DNA from: Burkholderiales bacterium UBA6064
GTDB taxonomy: Bacteria > Pseudomonadota > Gammaproteobacteria > Burkholderiales > Burkholderiaceae_B
Length of the DNA stretch: 6,999 nt
Assembly (NCBI GenBank): GCA_002428895.1
Contig: DIYC01000039.1
Span: 1 to 6,999 of the forward strand
Direction: 5' to 3'
Each line of letters starts with the position of its first letter. The first letter of the stretch is position 1. Made by a program: the position numbers and the translations under genes. This document shows, in pieces, positions 1 to 5,952 of the stretch. Under the pieces are notes generated by a model. It was given only the letters and a program-made list of their open reading frames with translations. It had not been told where the DNA came from and did not search any database.

Positions 1-30
1 GAACCAGAACCAGAACCAGAACCTGAGCCC
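1..30 (+). repeat. GAACCA hexamer tandem repeat encoding a Glu-Pro linker
   Basis: Three perfect GAACCA units are followed by GAACCT and GAGCCC, giving five Glu-Pro dipeptides. The array touches the left edge, so its full length is unknown. Because the unit is six bases, slippage would change the linker by two residues per unit without shifting the frame. Confidence 0.8.
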
Positions 31-564
31 CCTGCTAAATGTGAAATTGAAGTGAAGTCAGACTGTTTCGTCGTCGATGACAACGACCCCAAGCAGTTTC
101 TTGACGTACTTAAAAATGATATTGGTAAAAACTTGCAGGTCACAGAAGCTCAAGCTTTATACGGTAAAGTTGAAATTGTGGAAGGTAAACTTTATTACAC
201 ACCGCCTGAAAATGTTTCATTGATCAAGGGTGATGTCTTATCCTATACCGCTACTGACATGTATGATTGCTCACATGATGCAAATGTCATTGTTGGCTTT
301 GAAAGCACTTACCCTGGTGGCAAGTCCAGTTATGAAAATGCATCGATTGAAGAATTATCTGCCTATTTTGATTCTTTGCAGAATCAAGAGAATAGTCAAG
401 CAAACAATATTTCATACAGCTCTCAAGACAGCCATGCTTACAACTCTAATCTTGAAATCAATTTAGGTCATCATTGGGCAAATAGCAACGCATTAGATTC
501 ACTTGAAATCCAATCGTTCAATAGCTCATTCACCCATGCAGATTCACCCAGTGAAGTGGCCTGA
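1..564 (+). CDS. C-terminal end of a large cadherin/Ig-like (tandem-95 type) surface protein, 5'-partial
   Basis: The frame is open from base 1 to a TGA at 562-564, so this is the last 187 residues of a longer protein; the GTG at 52 is internal to the frame and should not be taken as the start. Residues 1-11 are a Glu-Pro repeat, a typical extended linker. Residues about 23-98 fit the bacterial cadherin-like/Ig-like repeat seen in large adhesins: VVDDND near the start, LDVLKND, then GKVEI, LYYTPPEN and LSYTATD, ending in a beta strand (NVIVGF). The remaining ~90 residues are Ser/Asn/Gln-rich, acidic and without a recognised domain; no RTX GGxGxD nonapeptides are visible. Three cysteines (residues 14, 22, 90) flank or lie in the domain. 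The gene directly downstream encodes a TolC-like channel, so I infer an exported adhesin using type I secretion. The N-terminal part, and therefore total size and true function, cannot be seen. Confidence 0.75.
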   Translation, partial: EPEPEPEPEPPAKCEIEVKSDCFVVDDNDPKQFLDVLKNDIGKNLQVTEAQALYGKVEIVEGKLYYTPPENVSLIKGDVLSYTATDMYDCSHDANVIVGFESTYPGGKSSYENASIEELSAYFDSLQNQENSQANNISYSSQDSHAYNSNLEINLGHHWANSNALDSLEIQSFNSSFTHADSPSEVA

Positions 565-592
565 AGCATGAATACGACAATCAATTTAACTC

Positions 593-597
593 AAAGG
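593..597 (+). promoter_or_regulatory. Shine-Dalgarno AAAGG supporting the 607 start of the TolC-like gene
   Basis: AAAGG lies nine bases before the ATG at 607. The alternative ATG at 568 has only a loose GAAGTGG at 553-559. The downstream ATG also puts a basic n-region (KFRR) directly before a hydrophobic segment, as expected of a signal peptide, so 607 is preferred, not certain. Confidence 0.5.
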
Positions 598-606
598 CAG
601 CACGAA

Positions 607-2760
607 ATGAAATTTAGACGTAACGCTTTAAGTGCAGTAATTCATTTGCTTTTACTCACCTCAGTAGGAAGTGCATCGGTAGTATTTTCACAAGAAATAC
701 AAAATGCTACTGATTCCCCCCAATTAACTGTTGAATCAACCCAAGTTCCGCCCAGTAACACAAATGTTACAACCGCAACCAATCAGCAGAATCAAACTTC
801 AGTCAACCCAACTTTGGCTGAAAGTGTAAAAGCCGGTCTCACTACAAGCCCAGTTCTTTCTTCAAAAATGCACGCTCTTGAAGCATCTATGCTAGAAGGA
901 AATGTAGTTTTTGGTGAAATGCTTCCAACAGTGGACGCTCGTGCCCAAACAGGCAGAGAACGGAACAAATTCGAGAATGGCGAGACCAATTCATTTAACA
1001 CCACGTCTTATGGTATTGAAGCGAGGCAAAATTTATTTAATGGATTCGCTTCTCAAGCTCGGTATTTAGCCAGTTTTTCAGACGTAATGGCTGAATATTA
1101 CCGATTACTCGAAAGCAGTAATAATATTGTAATGGAATCAGCAATGGCGCATATTAATGTTGCGCGTTACCAAGCCATGACAAAATTAGCCGAACAAAAT
1201 GTCACCTATCATCAAGAATTAATGAAACGTATCGAAGAAAAGGTGGAAAGCGGTGTTGACCGTCCAGCTGATCTTGAACAAGCACGTAGTCGTTATACCC
1301 TAGCGCTAAGCAATTTAGCAACAGAAAAATCAAACACATTTTCAGCAATGGCTGATTACCAAAAAGCCACCGAAATAATTTGGCCAAATGATTTTTTAGG
1401 CGAGTATGTCATTGAAACCAATTTTGAAATTGCTAACCCTGAACGTTTGATTCACGCCTTAAATAACCATCAAATGATTAAGGCAGCCAATTCTGAAATT
1501 TATTCTGCGGAATACGACATTACCTCTGCCAAAGAAGGTTTTTTTCCAAGAATTGATTTACGAGCAAAAGCGGATCATTACGACAACTTTTTATCCACGG
1601 GTGCAGAACGACAAATTGCCTCAATCGATTTACTTGCAACCATGAATTTGTATCGAGGTGGCGCTGACGAAGCAGCACGTGAGGCAGCGATTCGTCGAAG
1701 CTATCAAACCAAAGACCAAAAAAACTTAGTCTGTAAAACAGTTCGAAGAAACACCCAAGTTGCACTCTACGATGTAGTCAACATGGAAAAGAAATTGGAT
1801 TACTTCAAACGTCAAGCCAATTCAATTTCTAATGCTCGCACCGCCTACGAGGAACAATTTAAAATTGGTCGTCGTGACTTACTTGATCTACTCAATGCTG
1901 AAAATGAGTTTTACCAAGCACAAAGAAATCTAATTGCTGTTGAAGCGGATCTCAGCATTGCCAAATTAAGATTATTGGGTGCAAGTGGTCAGTTGATTTC
2001 TTTATTTGGAGTAGATGACCTGATCACTACCAGCGAACCAACTAAACGTAATGTCATTCTTTATAATCACCAAATGGATGCAGCTCAAGTCGATACTGAA
2101 TGCCCACAAAGCGTTTTAAATCTTGAGAGTTTTTCTTTACCCTCAATTGGCTTTGAACCTGGTCTTAAATTTGTTAAAAACGAATCACCTGACGCTAAGA
2201 ATGCTGTTGCTGTAAAAACACCAGACTCAAATTTATCAAACTTTGCGCCATTTGATGTTGCACAGGTGGGCAACACAAATATTCAAATCATAAGTGCGAC
2301 TACAAACAATATTGCACAAGAAAAAGAACTTGATCCATCAGTGATTTCACCCCAATTAATTAAACGTGCTAAAGAATGGGCTTTTGCCTGGCAAACCAGA
2401 GATATTAATGGATATATTGGGTTTTACTCAACTGAATTTAAACCAGAAAATGGTGGCACTTTTAACGCATGGCAAGACAACAGAAAACAACGAATTGCTG
2501 TGGCGCGTGACATTCAAGTTAGTTTAAGTGAAATTCAGGTTATTCCAAGTTTTGACGAAACAGACATTTATGAAACCAGTTTTATTCAAGATTATTCCGC
2601 AGCAAATTACCAAGAACGTTCACGTAAAGTCTTAACTTGGAAACGCCAATCTGATGGGTCTTGGTTAATTATTCGTGAACGTAATTTACCAGAAAACACG
2701 GTATTAGAAGTTGAACCCGAAAAAGTTAATCTAAAAGATAATTTAGCACAGCTTTATTAA
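607..2760 (+). CDS. TolC-family outer-membrane channel protein (type I secretion, LapE/AggA-like) with C-terminal NTF2-like domain
   Basis: Predicted outer-membrane channel of a type I secretion or efflux system. From the ATG at 607 it has 717 residues; an in-frame ATG at 568 would add 13 hydrophilic residues. It begins with a signal peptide (KFRR, then a Leu-rich core, likely cut near VFSQ). A Ser/Thr/Asn/Gln-rich stretch follows. Two outer-membrane efflux (OEP) repeats then span about residues 70-255 and 275-475. Their marks are ARQNLFNGF in the first repeat, and MNLYRGG and FKIGRRDLLDLLNAENEFYQAQ in the second, the latter typical of secretion TolC proteins. After a ~100-residue low-complexity linker, residues about 576-695 form an NTF2-like domain of the Cds6 C-terminal type: WAFAWQTRDINGYIGFYS, then WQDNRKQR, then VLTWKRQSDGSWLIIRE. 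Ordinary TolC is about 430-490 residues, so the extension is real and unusual. It starts 42 bp after the adhesin-like gene, suggesting one operon and a cargo/exporter pair. The ABC transporter and fusion protein partners are not visible here. Confidence 0.88.
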   Translation: MKFRRNALSAVIHLLLLTSVGSASVVFSQEIQNATDSPQLTVESTQVPPSNTNVTTATNQQNQTSVNPTLAESVKAGLTTSPVLSSKMHALEASMLEGNVVFGEMLPTVDARAQTGRERNKFENGETNSFNTTSYGIEARQNLFNGFASQARYLASFSDVMAEYYRLLESSNNIVMESAMAHINVARYQAMTKLAEQNVTYHQELMKRIEEKVESGVDRPADLEQARSRYTLALSNLATEKSNTFSAMADYQKATEIIWPNDFLGEYVIETNFEIANPERLIHALNNHQMIKAANSEIYSAEYDITSAKEGFFPRIDLRAKADHYDNFLSTGAERQIASIDLLATMNLYRGGADEAAREAAIRRSYQTKDQKNLVCKTVRRNTQVALYDVVNMEKKLDYFKRQANSISNARTAYEEQFKIGRRDLLDLLNAENEFYQAQRNLIAVEADLSIAKLRLLGASGQLISLFGVDDLITTSEPTKRNVILYNHQMDAAQVDTECPQSVLNLESFSLPSIGFEPGLKFVKNESPDAKNAVAVKTPDSNLSNFAPFDVAQVGNTNIQIISATTNNIAQEKELDPSVISPQLIKRAKEWAFAWQTRDINGYIGFYSTEFKPENGGTFNAWQDNRKQRIAVARDIQVSLSEIQVIPSFDETDIYETSFIQDYSAANYQERSRKVLTWKRQSDGSWLIIRERNLPENTVLEVEPEKVNLKDNLAQLY

Positions 2761-2776
2761 ATTAAAATCATTGTCA

Positions 2777-2810
2777 CTTCAAAGAGCCTTTGGGCTCTTT
2801 GAAGTTTTTT
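2777..2810 (+). terminator. Rho-independent terminator of the adhesin/TolC unit
   Basis: A perfect 12-bp stem (CTTCAAAGAGCC paired with GGCTCTTTGAAG) has a 4-base TTTG loop (2789-2792) and is followed by six T at 2805-2810, then GTTTC. It starts 16 bp after the TAA of the TolC-like gene. The T tract follows only in the + direction; on the - strand the hairpin is followed by TGACAATGATTTTAAT, which is poor for termination. The stem overlaps the last codons of the convergent gene. Confidence 0.92.
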
Positions 2811-3282
2811 GTTTCGCATGAATTGTTGTAGTTAACAAGTCTACTAATTCTTGTTTACCAAGTTTTTTAGCTTGTATCAGTGCAGCTTCCAAAACATCTG
2901 GTGACGCAGAAGAATGCTTTGTTAAAAACATCACAACCTCTAAATTTCCTTGCTCGATTGCTTTTGGAAGATGCCAATTGGCGCTTAAATACCGAAATTG
3001 ATTAAACATCAATTCAACTTTGTGCGTATTACCCTCTCGAATTGCAATATCGACTTTTCCTCTTAAATAAGAAAGCACTTTTTTATCAGAAATGGGATTA
3101 AAACCACCAGTATAGTGACCACTGGTTAATTTAGTTGCCAAAACACTGACAGCATTCTTAACTCGTTGGGTTACAGAAAAAAGACTGGGGGTGACGGCAA
3201 CATTAATTTGAGTAGGTGATTGAAACTTTAAACGAGCAGAGGGCGTTGAGGAATAGCGAAGATGTGTTTGATCAGTTTCCAT
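2779..3282 (-). CDS. Small hypothetical protein with ankyrin-like helical repeats
   Basis: A 167-residue protein starting at ATG 3282 and ending with TGA inside the opposite-strand terminator stem. The first ~60 residues are polar, Ser/Thr-rich and unrecognised, with no signal peptide or membrane segment. From about residue 77 there are ankyrin-like helix pairs: AIREGNTHKVELMFNQF, then LPKAIEQGNLEVVMFLTKH (residues 105-123), then LEAALIQAKKLGKQELVDLL (131-150). The recurring 'A...G....V..L' spacing is that of ankyrin repeats, but the turn residues are degenerate, so a divergent ankyrin or related alpha-solenoid fold is inferred. Ankyrin proteins bind other proteins; the target is unknown. A weak GGTG lies five bases upstream of the start. 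The 201-bp gap to the asparaginase-like gene suggests separate transcription. The C-terminus is Lys/Ser-rich (KTSKSPKAL). Confidence 0.7.
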   Translation of the reverse strand: METDQTHLRYSSTPSARLKFQSPTQINVAVTPSLFSVTQRVKNAVSVLATKLTSGHYTGGFNPISDKKVLSYLRGKVDIAIREGNTHKVELMFNQFRYLSANWHLPKAIEQGNLEVVMFLTKHSSASPDVLEAALIQAKKLGKQELVDLLTTTIHAKQKTSKSPKAL

Positions 3283-3483
3283 GAACGCACCAATAAAGTA
3301 AACCGTTAACCTGAATGAAATGACGAGTTAACCATCCAATTAGATTCAAAGACAACTAAATCTGAATAGCATCGCCAAGATACAAACTAACATTTACAAT
3401 AAAGACTCTTGTGATAAATGTCTATTCCCACAAATAAGTGAGAAAATCACACCTCAAAAAAATGGTAGTGACAAGTATCCGCT
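3283..3483. other. Intergenic spacer between ankyrin-like and asparaginase-like genes
   Basis: A 201-bp AT-rich spacer between two - strand genes. I see no convincing terminator for the upstream asparaginase-like gene: the best - strand hairpin is a 4-bp GTGA/TCAC stem. No clear sigma-70 promoter was found for the ankyrin-like gene either; candidate -35/-10 pairs match poorly. A spaced pair of GTTAACC heptamers occurs near the downstream start. The only ORF is a seven-codon one on the + strand, which is not credible. Confidence 0.6.
3305..3333. repeat. Pair of GTTAACC heptamers spaced 22 bp, possible operator
   Basis: GTTAACC occurs at 3305-3311 and again at 3327-3333, same orientation, 22 bp apart (about two helical turns). 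Each contains the palindrome GTTAAC. They lie 23-51 bp upstream of the ankyrin-like start codon, a position where a repressor or activator could act. AT-rich hexamers like this can recur by chance, so the regulatory reading is only a guess. Confidence 0.25.
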
Positions 3484-4602
3484 TTATACGCCTTCTAGTG
3501 CCTTAACCCAAGTGAACCTTTCTTTGATTAATAGATGCGAAAGATTAATACCAAGTATGCGTTCTAACAGCGGCAAACCACTGGGATTAATTTGTCTTTG
3601 CCAAGATGAGTCTAGTCCTAATTGCTCAGTAAGGACTTCGGCAGAATTACGCACATCAAGTTGCTGAGACCGACTTGTTATGACAATTCTGAGTTGTTGA
3701 TACAATAATTCTTCAAGCTTAGGAATGATGTACTCAGGAAGATTACCTTGACCATAAGCAGCAACAACTAAGCTGTCTAAAGGTTTTTGTGTTAAATGAA
3801 GGAACCCATGTTGAACACTAGAAAATAATCCAGGATGACAGTACAGCACTTCAATCACAGGCTGATGAAACGCACGAACGATCAATTTGTCACAAGAAGA
3901 TTGCCAAATATTCAGCGTTGAAAACAAACCTAATTCATGACTAAACGATCGCCAATAACGAGTAATTAACTCAACATCACACGGGGCACCATTCAACGTG
4001 ACTTGATTCGGAGCATCAAATGCAGCAGTTCCTGTGGCCCAATGCTTATGTACAAAGATCGGAGCAATAAATTTTTGATTCATGACTAAACCAAGCACAG
4101 CGTCAATTGATTCTTTAGCTGAATGTTTTAATTGAGTAACCCAATGAATTAATAACTTAGTTGCCGTTTCTAGATTATGAATTGCATGGCCATTTTTGAC
4201 GTTAAAAGGTAGCATGCTTGCAGTAAAAATCACAGGCTTAACAAGTTGTTGCTGTGACAAACTAAGATACAAAAAATAAATAGAGTCTTCTAAGGTATCA
4301 GTTCCATGAGTCACTAAAATAGCATCAATTTCTTTATCTGCTTGTGCCTGAATAATTGCAGAACGCAGCTGAATAAAATGCTCAAAGTGAGCATTTTGGC
4401 TAGCAATTTGAAAAAGTTGCCTAGTTACCCAAGTTGCCATATGTTCAAGTTCAGGCAATTGACTAAGCAAGTCGGCTACAGTTAATACTCCGGCTTTATA
4501 TTGAGATTCAGACGAGTTATTTTGACTGACTAACCCAGAAATAGTGCCCCCAGTGGCTAGCCATAATATTCTTGGTTGTACGGACATGAAAGGTTTAGTC
4601 AA
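3484..4602 (-). CDS. Divergent cytoplasmic asparaginase/glutaminase-family protein
   Basis: A 372-residue member of the bacterial L-asparaginase fold (L-asparagine to L-aspartate plus ammonia in characterised relatives). The N-terminal motif WLATGGTISG carries the nucleophile Thr20; Tyr35 (SQY) fits the second active-site loop. Ser68-Gln69 match the substrate-binding Ser-Gln of E. coli AnsB. VTHGTDT (98-104) provides the Thr101/Asp102 of the second triad, and Lys186 (FVHKHWATGTAAFDAPN) fits its lysine. GQGNLP (284-289) and INPSGLPLLERIL fit the C-terminal domain. The usual SxDGxxNL segment is degraded to NGHAIHNL, and the protein is about 40 residues longer than AnsA or AnsB, so substrate preference is uncertain. 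There is no signal peptide, so it is probably cytoplasmic. The start is TTG at 4602, chosen because AGAGGA lies five bases upstream; the ATG at 4587 lacks a ribosome binding site. It overlaps rmuC by 8 bp, implying co-transcription. Confidence 0.87.
   Translation of the reverse strand: MTKPFMSVQPRILWLATGGTISGLVSQNNSSESQYKAGVLTVADLLSQLPELEHMATWVTRQLFQIASQNAHFEHFIQLRSAIIQAQADKEIDAILVTHGTDTLEDSIYFLYLSLSQQQLVKPVIFTASMLPFNVKNGHAIHNLETATKLLIHWVTQLKHSAKESIDAVLGLVMNQKFIAPIFVHKHWATGTAAFDAPNQVTLNGAPCDVELITRYWRSFSHELGLFSTLNIWQSSCDKLIVRAFHQPVIEVLYCHPGLFSSVQHGFLHLTQKPLDSLVVAAYGQGNLPEYIIPKLEELLYQQLRIVITSRSQQLDVRNSAEVLTEQLGLDSSWQRQINPSGLPLLERILGINLSHLLIKERFTWVKALEGV
4375..4397. repeat. Perfect inverted repeat inside the asparaginase-like gene
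   Basis: AAAATGCTC and GAGCATTTT form a perfect 9-bp stem with a 5-base loop (4384-4388). In the direction of the gene (- strand) the stem ends in TTTT followed by ATTC, so it resembles a weak intrinsic terminator. It encodes part of the QNAHFEHFIQ segment just after the Ser-Gln substrate-binding pair. It may simply be a coding coincidence. Confidence 0.5.
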
Positions 4603-5923
4603 GAGTGTCCTCTCGACTCAGATCGTCCAACTCAAGTAAATCATGTGAGTGCTCAGTAGATAACTCATCGACCGATTTCAACTTTCTTTGCATTTGTCGA
4701 GTTCGTGTTTCCGCACTTTCTATGTTTTTAGCGGCAGTTTCAAGTGTTCGTTTTACTTTAGACAATACCTCACCAAATTTATTAAATTCCGTTTTAACTG
4801 CACCCAACACTTGCCAAACTTCACTCGATCTTTTTTCTAAGGCTAAAGTTTTAAAACCAAGTTGCAATGCATTTAATAAAGTAGCCAACGTCACAGGGCC
4901 TGCGACAGTGACTCGATACACTCGCTGTAATTGATCCACTAAACCAGGGCGCTTGACTACTTCGGCATACAAACCTTCGGTCGGCAAAAACATAATCGCA
5001 AAATCGGTTGTGTGCGGAGGTGCAATATATTTCTCAGAAATGAGCTTGGCTTCAAGCTTAATCGCAGCTTCAAGTGCTTTACTTTCTTTAGCGACTAATG
5101 CTGGCTCTGCACTGTCAAATGCCTCTAAAAGTCGTTCGTATTGCTCTTTCGGGAACTTTGAGTCAATTGGCAGCCAACAAGCAGATTGATCGTGATCACG
5201 TCCTGGCAGTTTAATCGCAAATTCTACAATGTTGTTTGAATCGGGAATAGGTTTCACATTACAACCGTATTGACCCGCTATCAACAGTTGCTCCAGCAAA
5301 GCTTGCAATTGAATTTCGCCCCAAGTTCCTCGTGTTTTTACATTGGTGAGTACACGCTTTAAATCACCAACCCCCGAAGCCAGAGACTGCATTTCTCCTA
5401 ACCCTTTATAAACTTGTTCAAGCCGCTCACTGACTTGTTTAAACGATTCGCCCAACCGCTTTTCTAATGTTGAATGCAATTTTTCATCCACAATTTGACG
5501 CATTTCGTCTAATTTTTTATGATTACTTTCTTGTAATTCTCGTAATTTAGTATCAACCGACTGGCGAATTTCTTGTAAACGATCATTCAACAGTGTGGTA
5601 GTTTTGTGCAAAGTATCGGCAAACTGATTCAGTTGTTCACTTTGAATTGTTTGCCCCTGAGAAAATTGATTAATTAATAACTGATGCAATGCATTTTGTG
5701 CACTTTGCATTTCTGTTCGTAGCTGAGAAAAGTCTTTTTGCAACCATTGACTTTGAGTCAATTGCCGCGCTTCTTGATCTTGCGCTTTTCGCGTGATTTC
5801 AGCCAGCAAACTATCATGTTGTCGCTGCAGAGATTTTAAAGAACTCGACAAGACATAAGAGATGGTTATTAATAAAGCAACGACAAGAAAGCCAAATGAA
5901 ATAATTAAGTAGGTATAAAGCAT
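4595..5923 (-). CDS. rmuC: RmuC-family DNA recombination protein
   Basis: RmuC limits DNA rearrangement between short inverted repeats in E. coli, and its core domain is predicted to have a restriction-endonuclease-like fold. This copy has 442 residues from the ATG at 5923. Residues 3-25 are one N-terminal membrane helix. A long coiled-coil region follows (about 30-190, Gln/Glu/Lys/Leu-rich with several IRQSVDxKL-like segments). The conserved RmuC core is at about 190-400: VKTRGTWGEIQLQALLEQ, LPIDSKFPKEQYERL (Asp254 and Lys256 possibly catalytic), YIAPPHTTDFAIMFLPTEG and VAGPVTLATLLNALQLGF. The tail is acidic. The start is fixed by AGAGGG four bases upstream; a further upstream start at 6016 would add 31 residues, overlap the permease gene by 64 bp and bury the membrane helix. 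It lies 29 bp after the permease stop and 8 bp into the asparaginase-like gene, as in an operon. Confidence 0.95.
   Translation of the reverse strand: MLYTYLIISFGFLVVALLITISYVLSSSLKSLQRQHDSLLAEITRKAQDQEARQLTQSQWLQKDFSQLRTEMQSAQNALHQLLINQFSQGQTIQSEQLNQFADTLHKTTTLLNDRLQEIRQSVDTKLRELQESNHKKLDEMRQIVDEKLHSTLEKRLGESFKQVSERLEQVYKGLGEMQSLASGVGDLKRVLTNVKTRGTWGEIQLQALLEQLLIAGQYGCNVKPIPDSNNIVEFAIKLPGRDHDQSACWLPIDSKFPKEQYERLLEAFDSAEPALVAKESKALEAAIKLEAKLISEKYIAPPHTTDFAIMFLPTEGLYAEVVKRPGLVDQLQRVYRVTVAGPVTLATLLNALQLGFKTLALEKRSSEVWQVLGAVKTEFNKFGEVLSKVKRTLETAAKNIESAETRTRQMQRKLKSVDELSTEHSHDLLELDDLSREDTLD
4608..4613 (-). promoter_or_regulatory. Shine-Dalgarno AGAGGA for the TTG start of the asparaginase-like gene
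   Basis: Read on the - strand, AGAGGA sits five bases before TTG (4602-4600) and 20 bases before the next in-frame ATG (4587). This spacing favours TTG. The site lies within the last codons of rmuC, consistent with translational coupling. Confidence 0.75.
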
Positions 5924-5927
5924 AAAT

Positions 5928-5933
5928 CCCTCT
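5928..5933 (-). promoter_or_regulatory. Shine-Dalgarno AGAGGG fixing the rmuC start
   Basis: On the - strand AGAGGG is followed by ATTT and then ATG at 5923-5921. It lies in the 29-bp gap after the permease stop codon and rules in favour of the shorter RmuC, which starts right at its membrane helix. Confidence 0.8.
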
Positions 5934-5952
5934 ACAGCAAAAAATAAGGCGA

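Noticed and set aside
52..564. A complete small gene starting at GTG 52
   Set aside because: The frame is open upstream to base 1 and encodes a Glu-Pro linker that fits a continuing domain protein; the GTG falls inside a beta-strand region and has no ribosome binding site.
792..2276. Minus-strand ORFs opposite the TolC-like gene (for example 1520-1765)
   Set aside because: They are short, antisense to recognisable OEP motifs, and without ribosome binding sites or known domains.
3419..3442. Seven-codon plus-strand ORF in the spacer as a leader peptide
   Set aside because: It has no ribosome binding site, no attenuator-like structure and no downstream gene on that strand.
3283..3483. A riboswitch or small RNA in the 201-bp spacer
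   Set aside because: Only short weak hairpins (4-bp stems) are visible and no known conserved motif was recognised.
4605..5189. Plus-strand ORFs opposite rmuC (4605-4934 and 4953-5189)
   Set aside because: They are antisense to a well-conserved rmuC core, are Ser-rich as expected of antisense frames, and match no family.
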